NCBI GenBank assembly: GCA_963575745.1
Contig: CAUYUJ010017633.1
Location: forward strand, 65,001-129,000
DNA from: Prorocentrum cordatum
Lineage: Eukaryota; Sar; Dinophyceae; Prorocentrales; Prorocentraceae
Reading direction: 5' to 3'
DNA length: 64,000 nucleotides
Part shown: piece after piece, positions 11,780-24,850 of the stretch
Position numbering within the stretch: the first letter of the stretch is position 1
Layout of the letters: every line of letters starts with the position of its first letter
Notes under the pieces: model-generated
What the model saw: only the letters and a program-made list of their open reading frames with translations
Told to the model about the DNA's origin: nothing
Databases searched by the model: none
Made by a program: the position numbers and the translations under genes

Positions 11780-13056
11780 TATATTATCCTTTTTGTTTTT
11801 GTTTTGTATAACATAAGTTCTACCACCCTCCCCCCCAGGGTAATATATTCCCTTTTTCGTAATACAATATACAGACGATTCTGCCCCATCGTGCATCCTA
11901 ACTTTGAACTCATACTGTCCCAACCAAACCGGTATCGCCCCCCCTTCGCCATCCAATGCAATATATGCTATGCGCGCGCACTCGTTTATCACAAATCATA
12001 GATGTCCAAGAATCCCTTGCACAAAAATGGGACGAAGTGCTCACGCGCGCGTCGTCGCGCGCGCATGCCACAATTCTTCAAAAACCTTCGGTATCGGAAA
12101 AATTCCAACATCGATCTTCCAAAACACATACGGAAATACAGGGTCTCGCAACACGGAATTTCTAAAAAAGCTTACGCGCGCGCTCTCGCGAAATCTTAGG
12201 AAAACCTCAAGTTCTTCAATACTTTCAAGAAGCACTTCCAAACGGGCTTCGTGCGCGCGCATGTCGAAATCGTTCGAACGCCATTGCGCGCGTGCCGTCG
12301 CGAGAACCCTCTGCAAAAAATGCACGCGCGCGCGCGTCGTCGCGCGCGCATGCCGGAACCCTTCAAAAACTCTAAGTTTCGGAAGGATTTCAAAATCGAG
12401 TGTCCAAAAACATTTTTTAATTCGCGGGTCGAGAGTGCACCTCTTCCGGTCGAAGCTAAGTGGGCCGCGCAAAGCTTGAATTAACAAAGATGGGGAGGAG
12501 GGGGGGAGAGCGCAGCCTCAGGGCGAGGCCGGGAGGAGGCAAAGCCTCGGGATCAGGCGGTGCCGAAATCGACATGCTTGCAAAGGTGCGCCTTGTCCAG
12601 GAACCCGATGGCGAAGTACCGGCAGAAGCAAAATGCTGTGGTTGGTGCTGCCGTCCACGGCTTATCATATACACCAGCCTCGAGTTGGCGGCGAGAGGTG
12701 ACGCGCCTTGCACCCAGGCGGCGTCAGAGATCAGGGAGGGTGGAGAACACCGCTGAGCCGAAGTGCAACGTTGTGCCATCGAACGGGTAGCAAGAGCGGA
12801 GTGTCCAAAAACATACAAAAACTCAAGGTTCCGCAACACGGATTTTCAACAAAAACGTGCGCGCGCGCTCTTGCGTCGTCGTCTTCGTCGTCGTCGCCGT
12901 CGTCGTCCTCTGTCTTTCCTCGTCGTCGTCGTCGTCCTCTTTGGCGTCGTCGTCGTTTCCGTCGTCGTTGTCGCCGTGGTCGTCCTTCCTCCCCCCTCGT
13001 CGCCGTCGTCGTCGTCCGTCGTCGGCGTCTCGTTGTCGTCCCTCCTATTTCGTCGC

Positions 13057-13123
<67 letters not shown>

Positions 13124-13321
13124 TTCCCTCCTCCCTCGTCGTTGTCGTCGTCGGCGTCGCCGTCCACCCTCCTTCTTCGTCGTTCGCGTCGTCGCCGTCC
13201 TCCCTCCTTCCTCGTCGTTGTCGTCGTTGTCGCCGTTGTCGTCCTCCCTCCTCCCTCGTCGTCGTCGTCTTCGTTGGCGACGTCGTCGTCATCGTCGTCG
13301 TCGTCGTCGTCGTTGTCGTCT

Positions 13322-13360
<39 letters not shown>

Positions 13361-13515
13361 GCGACGTCGTCGTCGTCGTCGTCGTCGTCGTCGGCGTCGT
13401 CGTCGTCGTCGGCGTCGTCGTCGTCGTCGTCGTCGGCGTCGTCATCGTCGCCGTCGTCGTCGGCGTCGGCGTCGTCGAAGTGGTCGTCGTCGTCATCGTC
13501 GTCGTCGTCGTCGGT

Positions 13516-13552
<37 letters not shown>

Positions 13553-14661
13553 TCGTCGTCGTCGTCGTCATCGTTGTCGTTGTCGTCGATGTCGTCGGAG
13601 TCGTCGTCGGTATCGTCGTAGTCGTCGTCGGCGTCGTCGTCGTTGTCGTCGTTGTCGCTGTCGTCGTCGGCGTCGGTGTCGTTGCCAAGTGCCATTTGGT
13701 ACCTGCCGTCACGGTCTTAAGAAGTCTTGCGACCAAAATGCGGGTGGGAGGGTGGAATTTTTGCACGAGCAGTGAATGTAGAAGGCAGCTTCAAGACAGT
13801 CAAAATGAATTCTCCTTTTATTCTCCTTTCTAAAAACAGAATAGGATCTACCCCCCCCGGCGTTATCGGCCCCCCTTTCGGATTTGTAAATCATATATGA
13901 TTCTGACCACATGTCCACCCTAAATATGAATGTACAATATCCCAAGCCAGCCAGGTTTCCATCCCTGAGGTTCCTTTTGCAAGAAAACACAATGCGGTGA
14001 CATTTTTGGTTCTAACATTCACTTTTTCACGAATCCCTTGCAAAATAAAGAACGAAGTGCGCACGCGCGCGTCGTCGCGCGCGCATGCCGAAATCCTTCA
14101 AAAACCGTCGGTGTCGGAAGGGTTTCCAACACTGATTTGCTAAAAAAGCTTCCGCGCGGGCTCTTGCGAAATCTTAGATCTTCACAAAATGCTACCAAAC
14201 GGGCTTCGCGCGCGCATGTCGAAATCTGTCGAACGCCCTTGCGCGTGTGCCGTTGCGAGAGCCCCCTGCAAAAAAACGGGACGAAGTGCAGACGCGCGTG
14301 TCGTCGCGCGCGTATGCTGAAATCCTTCAGAACCCATCGGTTTCGGAAGGACTTCAAAATCGTGTGTCCAAGAAGCCTACAACAAACCAAGGTTTCGCAA
14401 CACGGATTTTCAAAAAAAGCGTGCGCGCGCGCGCGCTCTTGCGTCGTCGTCGTCGTCGTCGCCGTCCTACCTCCTCCCGCGTCGTCGTCGTCGTCGTCGC
14501 CTACGTCGTCCTCTGTCTTTCCTCGTCTTCGTCGTCGTCGTCCTCTTTGGCGTCGTGGTCGTTTCCGTCGTCGTTGTCGCCGTGGTCGTCCTTCCTCCTC
14601 CTCCCTCGTCGTCGTCGTCGTCCGTCGTCGGCGTCGCGTCGTCGTCCCACGTATTTCGTCG

Positions 14662-14705
<44 letters not shown>

Positions 14706-15339
14706 GTCGTCTTCCCTCCTCCCTCGTCGTTGTCGTCGTCGGCGTCGCCGTCCTTCCTCCTTCTTCGTCGTTCGCGTCGTCGCCGTCCTCCCTCCTCCCT
14801 CGTCGTTGTCATCGTTGTCGTCGTTGTCGCCGTCGTCGTCCTTCCTCCTCCCTCGTCGTCGTCTTCGTTGGCGACGTCGTCGTCGTCGTCGTCGTCGTCG
14901 GTGTCGTTGTCGTCGTCGAAGTCGTCGTCGCCGCCGCCGTCGTCGTAGTCGCCGTCGTCGTCGTCGTCGGTGTCGTCGCAGTCGGTGTCGGCGGCGCCGT
15001 CGTCGTCGTTGTCGCTGGCGTCGTCGGCGTCGGTGTCGTGGCCAAGTGTCATGTGGTACCTACCGTCACGGTCTTGTCTTAAGAGGTCTTGCAAACCAAG
15101 TTGCGGGTGGGAGGGTGGGATGTTTGCACGAGCAGTGGAGAGGACAGCTTCAAGACGGTCAAAGATTACTAAAAACAGAATAGACTCTACCCCCGCCCCC
15201 CTGGCGTTATCGGCCCCCCTTTCGGGCATGTAAATCATATATGATTCTGGCCACATGTCCATCCTAAATATGAATTTACACTATCCCCGGGGGGCCGGGT
15301 TCCCCCCCCTGTGAGGTTCCCTTGTGAAAAACACTATGC

Positions 15340-15372
<33 letters not shown>

Positions 15373-15905
15373 TTTTTTTTTTTTTTTTTTGTTTTTTTGA
15401 TTTTTTCTTCTCACAGAGCACTTTTTCAGTAATCCCTTGCAAAAAAAACGAGACGAAGTGCACACGCGCGCGTCGTCGGGCGCGCATGCCGAAATCCTTC
15501 AAAAACCTACGGTGCCGGAAGGATTTCGCAATCGAGTTTCCAAACAAAAACATACAAATACATATGGTTTCGCTACACTGATTTGCTAGACAAACTTACG
15601 CGCGAGCTCTTGCGAAATCTTCAGAAAACCATAAGTTTTCCAAGACTTCGTACAACATGCTTTTAAACGGGCTTCGCGCGCGCGCATGTCGAAATCTGTC
15701 GAACGCCCTTGCGCGTGTGCCGTCGCGAAAATCCTCTGCAAAAAATGGGACGAAGTGCAGACGCGCGCGTCGTCGCGCGCGTATGCCGAAATCCTTCAAA
15801 ACACATCGGTTTCGGACGGACGTCAACATCGTGAGTCCAAAAACCTACAAAGACACAAGGTTTCGCAACACGTCTTTTCAACAAAAGCGAGCGCGCGCGC
15901 TCTTG

Positions 15906-15939
<34 letters not shown>

Positions 15940-16400
15940 CTTCCTCCTCCCGCGTCGTCGTCGTCGTCGTCGTCGTCCTCTGTGGCGTCGTGGTCGTTTC
16001 CGTCGTCGTTGTCGCCGTGGTCGTCCTTCCTCCTCCTCCCTCGTCGTCGTCGTCGTCCGTCGTCGGCGTCTCATCGTCGTCCCTCCTATTTCGTCGCCGT
16101 CGTCGTCGTCGTTGTCGTCGTCGTCGTCGTCGTCGTCTTCCCTCCTCCCTCGTCGTAGTCGTCGTCGGCGTCGCCGTCCTTCCTCCTCCTTCGTCGTTCG
16201 CGTCGTCGTCGTCTCCCTCCTCCCTCGTCGTCGTCGTTGTCGTGATTGTCGTCGTCGTCGTCCTCCCTCCTCCCTCGTCGTCGTCTGCGTTGGCGACGTC
16301 GTCGTCGTCGTCGTCTTCGTCGTCGTCGGCGTCGTCGTCGTCTTCGTCGTCGTCGACGTCGGTGTCGTCGTTGTCGCCGCCGTCGTCGTCGTCGTCGCCG

Positions 16401-16433
<33 letters not shown>

Positions 16434-17081
16434 GCGTCGTTGACGTCGTCGTCGTCGTCGTCGGCGTCGTCGTCAGTGTCGTCGTTGTCGTCGTCGTCGG
16501 CGTCGTCATCGTCGTCGTCGTTGTCATCGTCGTCGTCGTCGTCGTCGGCGTCGTCGTCGTCGTCGTCGTCGTCGTCGGTGTCGTCTTCGTCGTTGTCGTT
16601 GTCGGCGTCGTCGAAGTCGTTGGAGACGTCGTCGGTGTCGTCGTAGTCGTTGTCGGCGGCGTCGTCGTCGGTGTCGCTGTCGTCGTCGGCGTCGCTGTCG
16701 TTGCCAAGTGCCATTTGGTACGCACCGTCACGGTCTTAAGAGATTTTGCAAACCAAGTTGCGGGTGGGCGGGTGGGATGTTTGCGCGAGCAGTGGGGTGG
16801 ACAACTCACTGCAAACAGAAATTACTTCTCCTTTATAAAAACAGAATAGGGTCTACCCCCTCCCGGCGTTATCGGTTCACCTTTTGGGTATGTAAATCAT
16901 ATATGATTCTGACCACATGTCCATCCGAAATCCTTCAAAAACCTTCGGTGCCGGAAGGATGAGTTCCCCAAAAACATACAAAAACACAGGCTTTCGCAAC
17001 ACTGATTTGCTAAACAAGCTTCCGCGCGAGCTCTTGCGAAATCTTCAGAAAACCATCTTGCGGAATCTTGCGAGCTCTTGC

Positions 17082-17117
<36 letters not shown>

Positions 17118-17605
17118 TAAAAACAGAGATTTTCACAAAATGCTATTAAACGGGCTTCGCGCGCGCATGTCGAAATCTGTCGAACGCCCTTGCGCGTGTG
17201 CCGTCGCGAAAATCCTCTGCAAAAAATGGGACGAAGCGCAGACGCGCGCGTCGTCGCGCGCGTATGCCCAAATCCTTCAAAACCCATCGGTTTCGGAAGG
17301 ATTTCAAAATCGTGTGTCCAAGAAACCTACAAAAACCCAAGGTTTCGCAACACGGATTTTCAACAAAAGCGTGCGCGCGCGCTCTTTTGTCGTCGTCGTC
17401 GTCGTCGTCGCCGTCCTCCCTCCTCCCGTCGTCGTCGTCGTCGTCGTCGCCTACGTCGTCCTCTGTCTTTCCTCGTGTTCGTCGTCGTCGTCCTCTGTGG
17501 CGTCGTGGTCGTTTCCGTCGTCGTTGTCGCCGTGGTCGTCCTTCCTCCTCCTCCCTCGTCGTCGTCGTCGTCCGTCGTCGGCGTCTCGTCGTCGTCCCTC
17601 CTATT

Positions 17606-17666
<61 letters not shown>

Positions 17667-17909
17667 TTCCTTCCTCCCTCGTCGTTGTCGTCGTCGGCGT
17701 CGCCGTCCTTCCTCCTTCTTCGTCGTTCGCGTCGTCGCCGTCCTCCCTCCTCCCTCGTCGTTGTCGTCGTTGTCGTCGTTGTCGCCGTCGTCGTCCTCCC
17801 TCCTCCCTCGTCGTCGTCTTCGTTGGCGACGTCGTTGTCGTCGTCGCCGTCGTCGTTGTCTTCGTCGTCGTCGTCGGTGTCGTCGCTTCGTCGTCGCCGA
17901 CGTCGGCGT

Positions 17910-17951
<42 letters not shown>

Positions 17952-18300
17952 GGTCGGCGTCGTTGACGTCGTCGTCGTCGTCGGTGTCGTCGTTGTTGTC
18001 GTCGGCGTCGTCATCGTCGTCGTGGGTTTTGCAAACCAAGTTGCGGGTGGGTGGGTGGGATGTTTGCAAGAGCGCGGGATGTGTCAACTCGTTTGTCAAA
18101 ACCAATTGCACTACATAGATTGTACCAGTACCATATGAATTCTTGTTTTTAAAAAAGAAACTCGAATCTACCGCCACCCCAAGGGCGGGATTATCAGGCC
18201 GCCTTGGGGATATGCAATTCACATCTGATTCTGCCCTATCGCTCGTTCTAGACCTGAACTTAGACCATCCCAACCAGTCCGGTATCGAGACCCCCTCCGC
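11780..18300. repeat. Large repeat cluster with four TCG arrays
   Basis: Successive units of about 1.3-2 kb share four blocks: GATTCTGCCC/GATTCTGACC with a preceding CCCCGGCGTTATC (11,880; 13,855; 15,195; 16,860; 18,180); GACGAAGTG with CGCGCGCGTCGTCGCGCGCG and CCGAAATCCTTCAAAAACC; a TCG array; and a closing block with GCCAAGTGCCATTTGGTA (13,685; 16,705; GTGTCATGTGGTA at 15,045) and GCAAACCAAGTTGCGGGTGG. The arrays are at 12,876-13,690, 14,440-15,035, 15,905-16,705 and 17,385-18,030. Poly-T runs at 15,340-15,405 and 17,080-17,116. The long Ser/Arg/Val and Asp/Thr frames follow from (TCG)n. Confidence 0.92.
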
Positions 18301-19948
18301 CCTGGGAACAAACGCTATGCGCGCACACCCCTCTATCAGAAATCACCCATTTCCGAACATCCTTTGCTACAGATGGGACGGAGTACACACGCGCGCGTGG
18401 TTGCGCGCGCATGCCGAAATCCTTGAAGCACCTTAGATTCCGCAGGGATCTCAAAATCGAGGGCCCCGCCAACATTCAAAAACACATGGTTTGACAACAT
18501 GACTTTTCAGAAAGGGCCTGCGCGCCCTTGCACCTTCTGAAGACAACCATACGTTTTCAATATGGTCATCAACTTCGACCAAATAGGCCTCTCTCAAGCG
18601 CGTGTCGAAATCATTCTAACGCCTTTGCGCGCTTGATGGGGGAGCGCACGATCCCTGTCAAATAATACCATGCGGGCCACTCGCGCCCGTCGGCCGCGCG
18701 CGCATGTCGAAATCTTTCCAAAACCTTCATCACAAACGTGCGGACACCATCACCTTCACCGGAATGGCCAACATCGGCGCCGTTATTTGGCTTGCCGTCG
18801 TTATCGTCACCGTCGTCACGAGCATCGCTACAAGCATCATCGTGTCTGCTGTTTGTTGTTGACGTCGACGTTCAAGGACCGACGTAGATATATGAAAGCG
18901 CCTTAATGTCTGCGGCGGACCTGCTTGATGGTTCACCTGGTTGAGCGTTCATCACCTAAGCGTTGAAAAGCCAGCGGGTTCCCAACAACGCTTCAAGGAC
19001 CTTGGACAATAATTCTAACTCACAGCGCAGATCTGTTGTTCTTGCTTCTCCTCAAGGTTTCCTGGGTCAGGCTGGCGCAATGCCCGTGCCTCTTCGTCAC
19101 TATACGCCACCGTTCTTGCGCGATGGTGAACTGTGATGATGCCTGTTGGATGTCTGAGAGGACTTCTGTAATTCTCCAATGCCCGCCCCATCGCCGCAAC
19201 TACTTCTTGAACACTGGCCCTAGTTTTTGTTGCTTCCCGTCGCCATTTTCGTATTGGTTGGAGAACTGCCTGCACCACACCCAGACGGCCGAAAGATACC
19301 AGACGACAAGCCAAAGACGGCTCAACGGCCCCACGAAGGCTCCAAGGTTTGGAGTTTCCCTGAAAAGATATCCGAAGAGGTCCGCAGTGAGGCTCGAAGG
19401 GGCAACAAATAATAATGAAGCATATGGATGGTTTCGCTGATGCTCCCCAAAGAGCGCTTGCAATTAGGGGTTCTGTGCGCCGTTCTGGTAGCTATATTGT
19501 TGCCGTCGCCGCCCCGTCGCAGCCCATCGTCTGGGCCTGTGCATCGGTCTGGCGGCTATGTTGTCGCCGTCGCCGCCCCGTTGCCGCCTCATCGCGGCAA
19601 GAAGCACTGTGCCACATTGGTTCTCCATTCTAAAAAACATTCGGATCTCCCCCCCCGGGGTGAACGGTCCACCTGTTCGTATTGCAATTGGCAAATGGTT
19701 CTGCCCCATTGTCCATCAGCAATATGAAGTCGTAGCATCCCAGGCAGACCGGTATCGGTTCCCCCCTCATCCTCTGCAAAATGTTATGCGCGCGTACTCG
19801 TTTATCAAAAATCAGCAATTTTGAAGAATCCTTTGCAACACATGGAGCGAAGCGCACACGCGCGCGTCGTCGCGCGCGCATGCCCAAATCCTTCAAAAGC
19901 CTCACGTTTCGTAAGGGTTTCAAAATCGAGTGTCAGGAGCACATATAC
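18300..19948. repeat. Repeat units without TCG arrays, plus a unique stretch
   Basis: 18,300-18,480 and 19,640-19,925 repeat the CGCGCGCGT...CCGAAATCCTT and GATTCTGCCC blocks of the cluster to the left. Between them, 18,900-19,600 looks single-copy; minus-strand frames there (for example EVVAAMGRALENYRSP near 19,200) are not assignable to a family. Confidence 0.6.
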
Positions 19949-21443
19949 TTAGCCAGGCGAAAAACCCAACCATATGCAATTGTGGGTACTGCCGTTGTAT
20001 GCGCCGCATTCGGTGGAGTTCCCTTTGGGGCCTCAAAACGTGTGAGGGTTGTGCCAAAGTTGGTTCGGTGGGCGCATGCGAGCGCTGGCATCTGGGCCTT
20101 CGGTGGAATTCCGTATGGGGCGACGAAACGTTTGAGGGATGTCCCAACATGGGCGCGGTATGCTCATGCGAGCGCTGGCACCTGGGTTTTCGGTGGAGCT
20201 CCCTATGGGGCCACAAATCGTGTGAGGGGTGTGCCAAAATGGGTGCGGTGGGCGCATGCGAACGCTGGCATCTGGGCCTGTGGTGGGGCTTCTCATGGGG
20301 CCACAACACGTGTGAAGGTTGTGCCAAAATTGTCGCGGTGGGCGCTCGCGAGCGCTGGCACCTGGGCCTTCGGTGGAAATTTGCATGGGCCCACAAAACG
20401 TGTGAAGGTTGTGCCAAAATGGGCGCGGTGGGCGCATGCGAACGCTGGCATCAGGCCCGTGGTGGAGCTTCCTATGGGGCCACGAAGCGTGTGAAGGGTG
20501 TGCCAAAATGCGTGCGGGGGGCGCATGCGAGCGCTGGCATCTGGCCTTCCGTTGAACTCCCCTATGGGGCCACAAATCGTGTGATGGGTGTGCCAAAATG
20601 GGTGTGGTGGGCGCATGCGAATGCTGGCATCTTGGCCTGTGGTGGAGCTCCTCATGGGGCCACGAAGCGTGCGAGGGGTGCCCCAACATGGGTGCGGTGG
20701 GCGCATGCGAGCGCTGGCACGTGGGCCTGTGGCGGAGCTCCCTATGGGGCCACGAAGCGTGTGATGGGTGTGCCAAAATGGGTGCGGTGGGCGCATGCGA
20801 ACGCTGGCATGTAGGTTTTCGGTGGAGCTCCCCATGGGGCCACAAATCGTGTGAGGGGTGTGCCAAACTGGGTGCGGTGGGCGCATGCGAACGCTGGCAT
20901 CTGGGCCCGTGGTGGGGCTCCTCATGGGGCCACAACACGTGTGAAGATTGTGCCAAAATTGGTGCGGTGGGCGCACGCGAGTGCTGGCATGAGGGCCTTC
21001 GGTGGAATTTGTATGGGCCCACAAAACGTGTGAAAATTGTGCCAAAATGGGTGCGGTGGGCGTATGCGAACGCTGGAATTTGGGCCTGTGGTGGAGCTTC
21101 CTATGGGGCCACAAAACGGGAGGGGTGTGCCAAAATGGGTGCGGTGGGCGCGTACGGGCGCTGGCATCTGGGCCTGTGGTGGAGCTCCCCATGGGGGCAC
21201 AAAGCGTGTGAGGGGTGTGCCAACATGGGCGCGGTGGGCGCATGCGGGCGCTGGCATCTGGGCCTTCGGTGGAGCTCGCTGTGGGGCCACGAAGCGTGTG
21301 AGAGGTGTGCCAAACTGGGGGAGGAGAGGGGGAGGGCAACTGGGAGGACAGAGGAACGGAAAAATGAGGATGATGAAGAGGAGGAGTGAATATGCGGGGC
21401 GCTCTCTTTTCAAAACGAGAACCCAACACCACAGGATGGTTGG
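19949..21443 (+). mobile_element. Satellite-carrying element S2 (90-bp unit array)
   Basis: Same layout as the 6.2-kb element, opposite orientation. The R end at 19,949 reads TTAGCCAGGCGAAAAACCC, then AACCATATGCAATTGTGGG. A 90-bp tandem array follows (about 20,003-21,320, roughly 15 units; CGCATGCGA recurs at 20,073, 20,253, 20,433). A GAGG-rich tract and the inverted L end (TTCAAAACGAGAACCCAAC, then ACCACAGGATGGTTGG) close it at 21,443. The unit shares CGCATGCGA...GGTGGAGCTCCCTATGGGGCC with the other two elements, so the arrays are homologous although unit length differs. Confidence 0.82.
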
Positions 21444-21528
21444 ATAACAGGAGGGAGGGGGAGGAGGAGAGGAGTGACGCGGGGCGATGTCTATTCAAAA
21501 CGAGGACCCACCACCACAGGGTGGTTGG
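21444..21528 (+). repeat. Second, truncated L end beside element S2
   Basis: Directly after the S2 L end comes another purine-rich tract and a second L end (TCAAAACGAGGACCCACCAC, then CACAGGGTGGTTGGG, ending at 21,528) with no array of its own. It looks like a terminal fragment of a second copy of the same element. Confidence 0.7.
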
Positions 21529-22535
21529 GACAACTGTCGCAAAAACCCTTTTGCAAACTATGGGGCGACATGCGCACGCGCGCGCCGTCGCGCGCGCATG
21601 CCAGAATCCTTCAAACCAAATCCAAGCGCCCCGAAAACAAATTGAATCACATGGTTCAGCAACATCAGTATTGAAAACAATCCCGCGCTCGCACTTTGGC
21701 GGGTTCTTAAGGCAACCATCGGTCTTCCAACATGTTCATCCCATCCTACCAAACGGGCCTTTTCGCGCCGCATGTCGAATTTGTTCGGGCACCTTTGCGC
21801 GCGTGCTGAGAGGGAGGGGGGGCACGATCCGTGTCGAATAAGTCCACGCGGCCTACTCGAGCGCGTCGGCCGCGTGCGCATGTAGAACTCATTCAAAAAC
21901 TTTCGTCGCCGACGCGAAAACATAGTCATCGTTATCGGCGGGCGTGAACAACATCGGCGCCGCCATTGGCCTTGCCGTCGTCATCGCCCCCATTGTCACT
22001 ATCATCGCTACTCTCATAATCGTGTCTACCGTTGTCGGCGTCTCCATGATACAGCGCCCGCCCAAGTCACCGACTCGCACTGAAGTGCCCGCTGGGAAGT
22101 GCCCAGCGGTCAGCGCCATCGCGGCCGCGTCGGTCGCGACAAACTAGCTGGCCGCTGTGCGCGCGAGCATGCGTAGGCTAGCGCGGCCGAAAAAAACACA
22201 CACCAGCCAACGCCAAGCAGTCATCGCAATCGCCGCCGCATGGGTTTTGCAAACCAAGTTGTGGGTGGGTGGGTGGGATGTTTGCAAAAGCGTGGCATTT
22301 GTCAACTCGTTTGAAAACAAACCAAGTGCACCACATAGATGGCGCAACATAGATAGGACCACGTGGACTGCACAACGTATGTTCCACAGCAGGAGTTGCG
22401 CAGCATATATAGCTCCACGTAGATTGCACCGCGAGCAGTGGGCACCATATAGAGTACATATAATGTTGCACAACGCATAGATGTATGTACGTATGCATGT
22501 ATGTATGAATGCATGCATGCATGCATGCATGCATG

Positions 22536-22569
<34 letters not shown>

Positions 22570-23600
22570 TGTATGTGTGTATATATATATACCGTCCCCC
22601 CCAAGGGCGGGATTAGCAGCCCGCCTTGGGGACCTGCAAATTACATATGATTCTGCCCAATCGTTCCCTCCTAGTACGAGCTCGTACCATCTCAGCCAAA
22701 CAGATACCGGCCCCCCTCTGCAGTGGCGAAAAAAATGCGCGCACACTCGTTGACCACAAATCATCAATTTCCAAGACTCCTTTGCAACATATGGAACGAT
22801 GCACACACGCGCGCGTGGTCGCGCGCGCATGCCAGAATCCTTGAAACATCTTAGAATGAGTTCCCCGCAAACACATAAAAAAAACACATGGTTTGCCAAC
22901 GTGACTTTTCAAAATAAACCTGCGCGCGCGACCTTGCAACCTATGCAAAACACCAGACGTTTTCAACATTGCCATCGATTTCGACCAAATGTGCTTCCAA
23001 CGAGCGCGGGCCGAAATCATTCGAACGCCCTTGCGCGCGTACTGGGGGGAACGCACGATCCGTGTCAAATAATACCAAGCTGGCCACAGGCGCCCCGTCG
23101 GCCGCACTCGCATCGGCGTGGTCAACATCGGCGCCGTTGTTTGCCTTGCCGCCGTTATCGTCATCGTCACCATTCGCATCGCTACAATCATCATCGTGTC
23201 TGCTGTTGTCGACGTCGCCATGATACTACGCCCGCCCGAGTCACCGACTCGCACTCTGAAGTGCCCGCGCGTCACCGCGGCTTGCGAATCGCGGCGGGAA
23301 GTCCCCAACGGTCAGCGCCACCGCGGCCACGTCGGTCGCGCCAGACTAGCTGGCCGCTCTGCGCACGAGTCCGCGCGCCAGCGCGGCCGCAGCAAAGCGC
23401 CAGCCAACGCCAAGCAGTCATCGCAATCGCCGCCGCATGGGCCTTGCAAAGCAAATTGCGGGTGGGTGGGTGGGATGATTGCGCGAGCAATGGAATTGAA
23501 CACTCACGAGTGGGCATTGGTTAATTGTACCGTGTAGATTGTACATTAAAAATTGCACAATGCACGTTGCACAACAAATATTGCTAGAAACGCACTGTTT
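21529..23600. repeat. Further units of the CGCGCG / GATTCTGCCC repeat cluster
   Basis: Copies of the same blocks appear at 21,550-21,620, 22,600-22,720 and 22,770-22,860. Segments at 21,920-22,300 and 23,090-23,480 are paralogous to each other and include GCAATCGCCGCCGCATGGG and AAGTTGTGGGTGGGTGGG. An ATGT microsatellite is at 22,482-22,580. Confidence 0.75.
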
Positions 23601-24500
23601 GGGTTCCACGCCGGATCACGTTTTGCTATCCAATTTTTTCGGCTCTAGGTCGCACCGGGGAAACTTCATAGATTCCCGACGCGCTCCCGAGACGGCCCAA
23701 ACACGGCGCCAAGGCGACCCGAGAACTCCCCCACGACGGCGCCAATATCCAAGTGCTGCCGCGCTAGCACGGTGGCGGGGTTTGCCGCATGCAGCTGGGT
23801 TTGTGTGCCCAGCGTTCGCGCTACTTGCAACACGCGATTCAACCCTGCTGCGTCCCATCCGAAATGCATGTGAAGCTGCACGTTGAGCACCCGTTTCGCA
23901 ACGCACTCGAACAATTCCGCAATGAGAGCGAACGACACACGCGCAGTTTGTATTGCTGTGCGCGAGCATGAGTTTTGTAGGCGGTCTCTCAAACTACCAT
24001 GTGCAACCTTCCCTGATACCGTATGCTTCGTACAAGACCCACTCAAATAATGTGGACACTCATTCGAGGATTTCAACCGGCTGGCAGGACCGGGCTCAGC
24101 CAAAACATGTCCTCTGATTGGTCGCCCCCACTTGTGTCCGTGCTCGCCTTCAATGTCTCGATCAATGTATTCCTGAGCGGGACATCTAACCGTGGCCCGC
24201 CCGCACGCCCTCCTTTCTTCCCCCTGCTGTCTTTCCGATTCCTCCACCTGCCAATATTCATCCCCATTCCGACGGTCTCTTTGCCACCCTCCGCTCTCTC
24301 TGTGAATAGCCATCCCTTCGTCCCATGCTGTCCCTTTCAATGCGGTGCCACGGCTCACACAAATGGCCTGAGCACCCCAGACGGCTTCAATACCACCCGT
24401 GCATGTTGTGAGGCAACACGAACGACAATGTCTCTCTGGTCCAACAAGGACTCCCTTGCCTCACACGTCCATCTTCCTACTCGTACTAAGATTCAATTCT
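23600..24500. other. Unique DNA with a coding-like minus-strand frame
   Basis: The minus strand from 24,358 to 23,666 is open for 230 codons, including ARVSFALIAELFECVAKRVL and LARQHLDIGAVVGEFSGR. Codon composition is mixed, unlike the repeats, but the plus strand is also open over much of it and no family is recognised. It lies within the PIEZO gene span and has no obvious match to the missing cap exon. Confidence 0.25.
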
Positions 24501-24539
24501 AGACGCTTCGCGTATCCCCACCAGCCCGTCCAGAAACGA

Positions 24540-24850
24540 CGCCCAGGCGAGTAGAGGGTCGTCCTGAAGGGCTTTTCGGCGTCTTGGGTGCCTCGGGGGG
24601 GCCTCTGTGGGCCGTTCGGAATCCTCTTTGGGGCCTCCTGGGGGCCTCTTGGGGCCATCTTGGGGCCTCTGGGAGCACCTTGGGTGCCTCTGGGGGGTCT
24701 CTTGGGGCCTCTTGGGGGTCTCTTGGGGGCCTCCTGGGGGCCTCTTGGGGGGCCTCTTGGGGCCATCTTGGGGCCATCCTGCGGCCTCTTGGGGCATCCT
24801 GGGGGCCTCTTGCGGCCATCGTGGAGGAAATCGATCAAAGAAGAGGGGTT
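24540..24850. repeat. CTCTTGGGGCC minisatellite
   Basis: Short imperfect units of TCTTGGGGCC and GCCTCCTGGGGGCC. The same composition recurs at 51,100-51,360, 55,000-55,320, 62,000-62,600 and 62,810-63,400. Confidence 0.85.

Noticed and set aside
12708-13833. Long Arg/Ser/Val-rich frames over the TCG array
   Set aside because: They follow from (TCG)n in three frames on both strands; the same happens at the other three arrays.
22481-22753. 90-codon frame with MYVCMYVCMYV
   Set aside because: Translation of the ATGT microsatellite.
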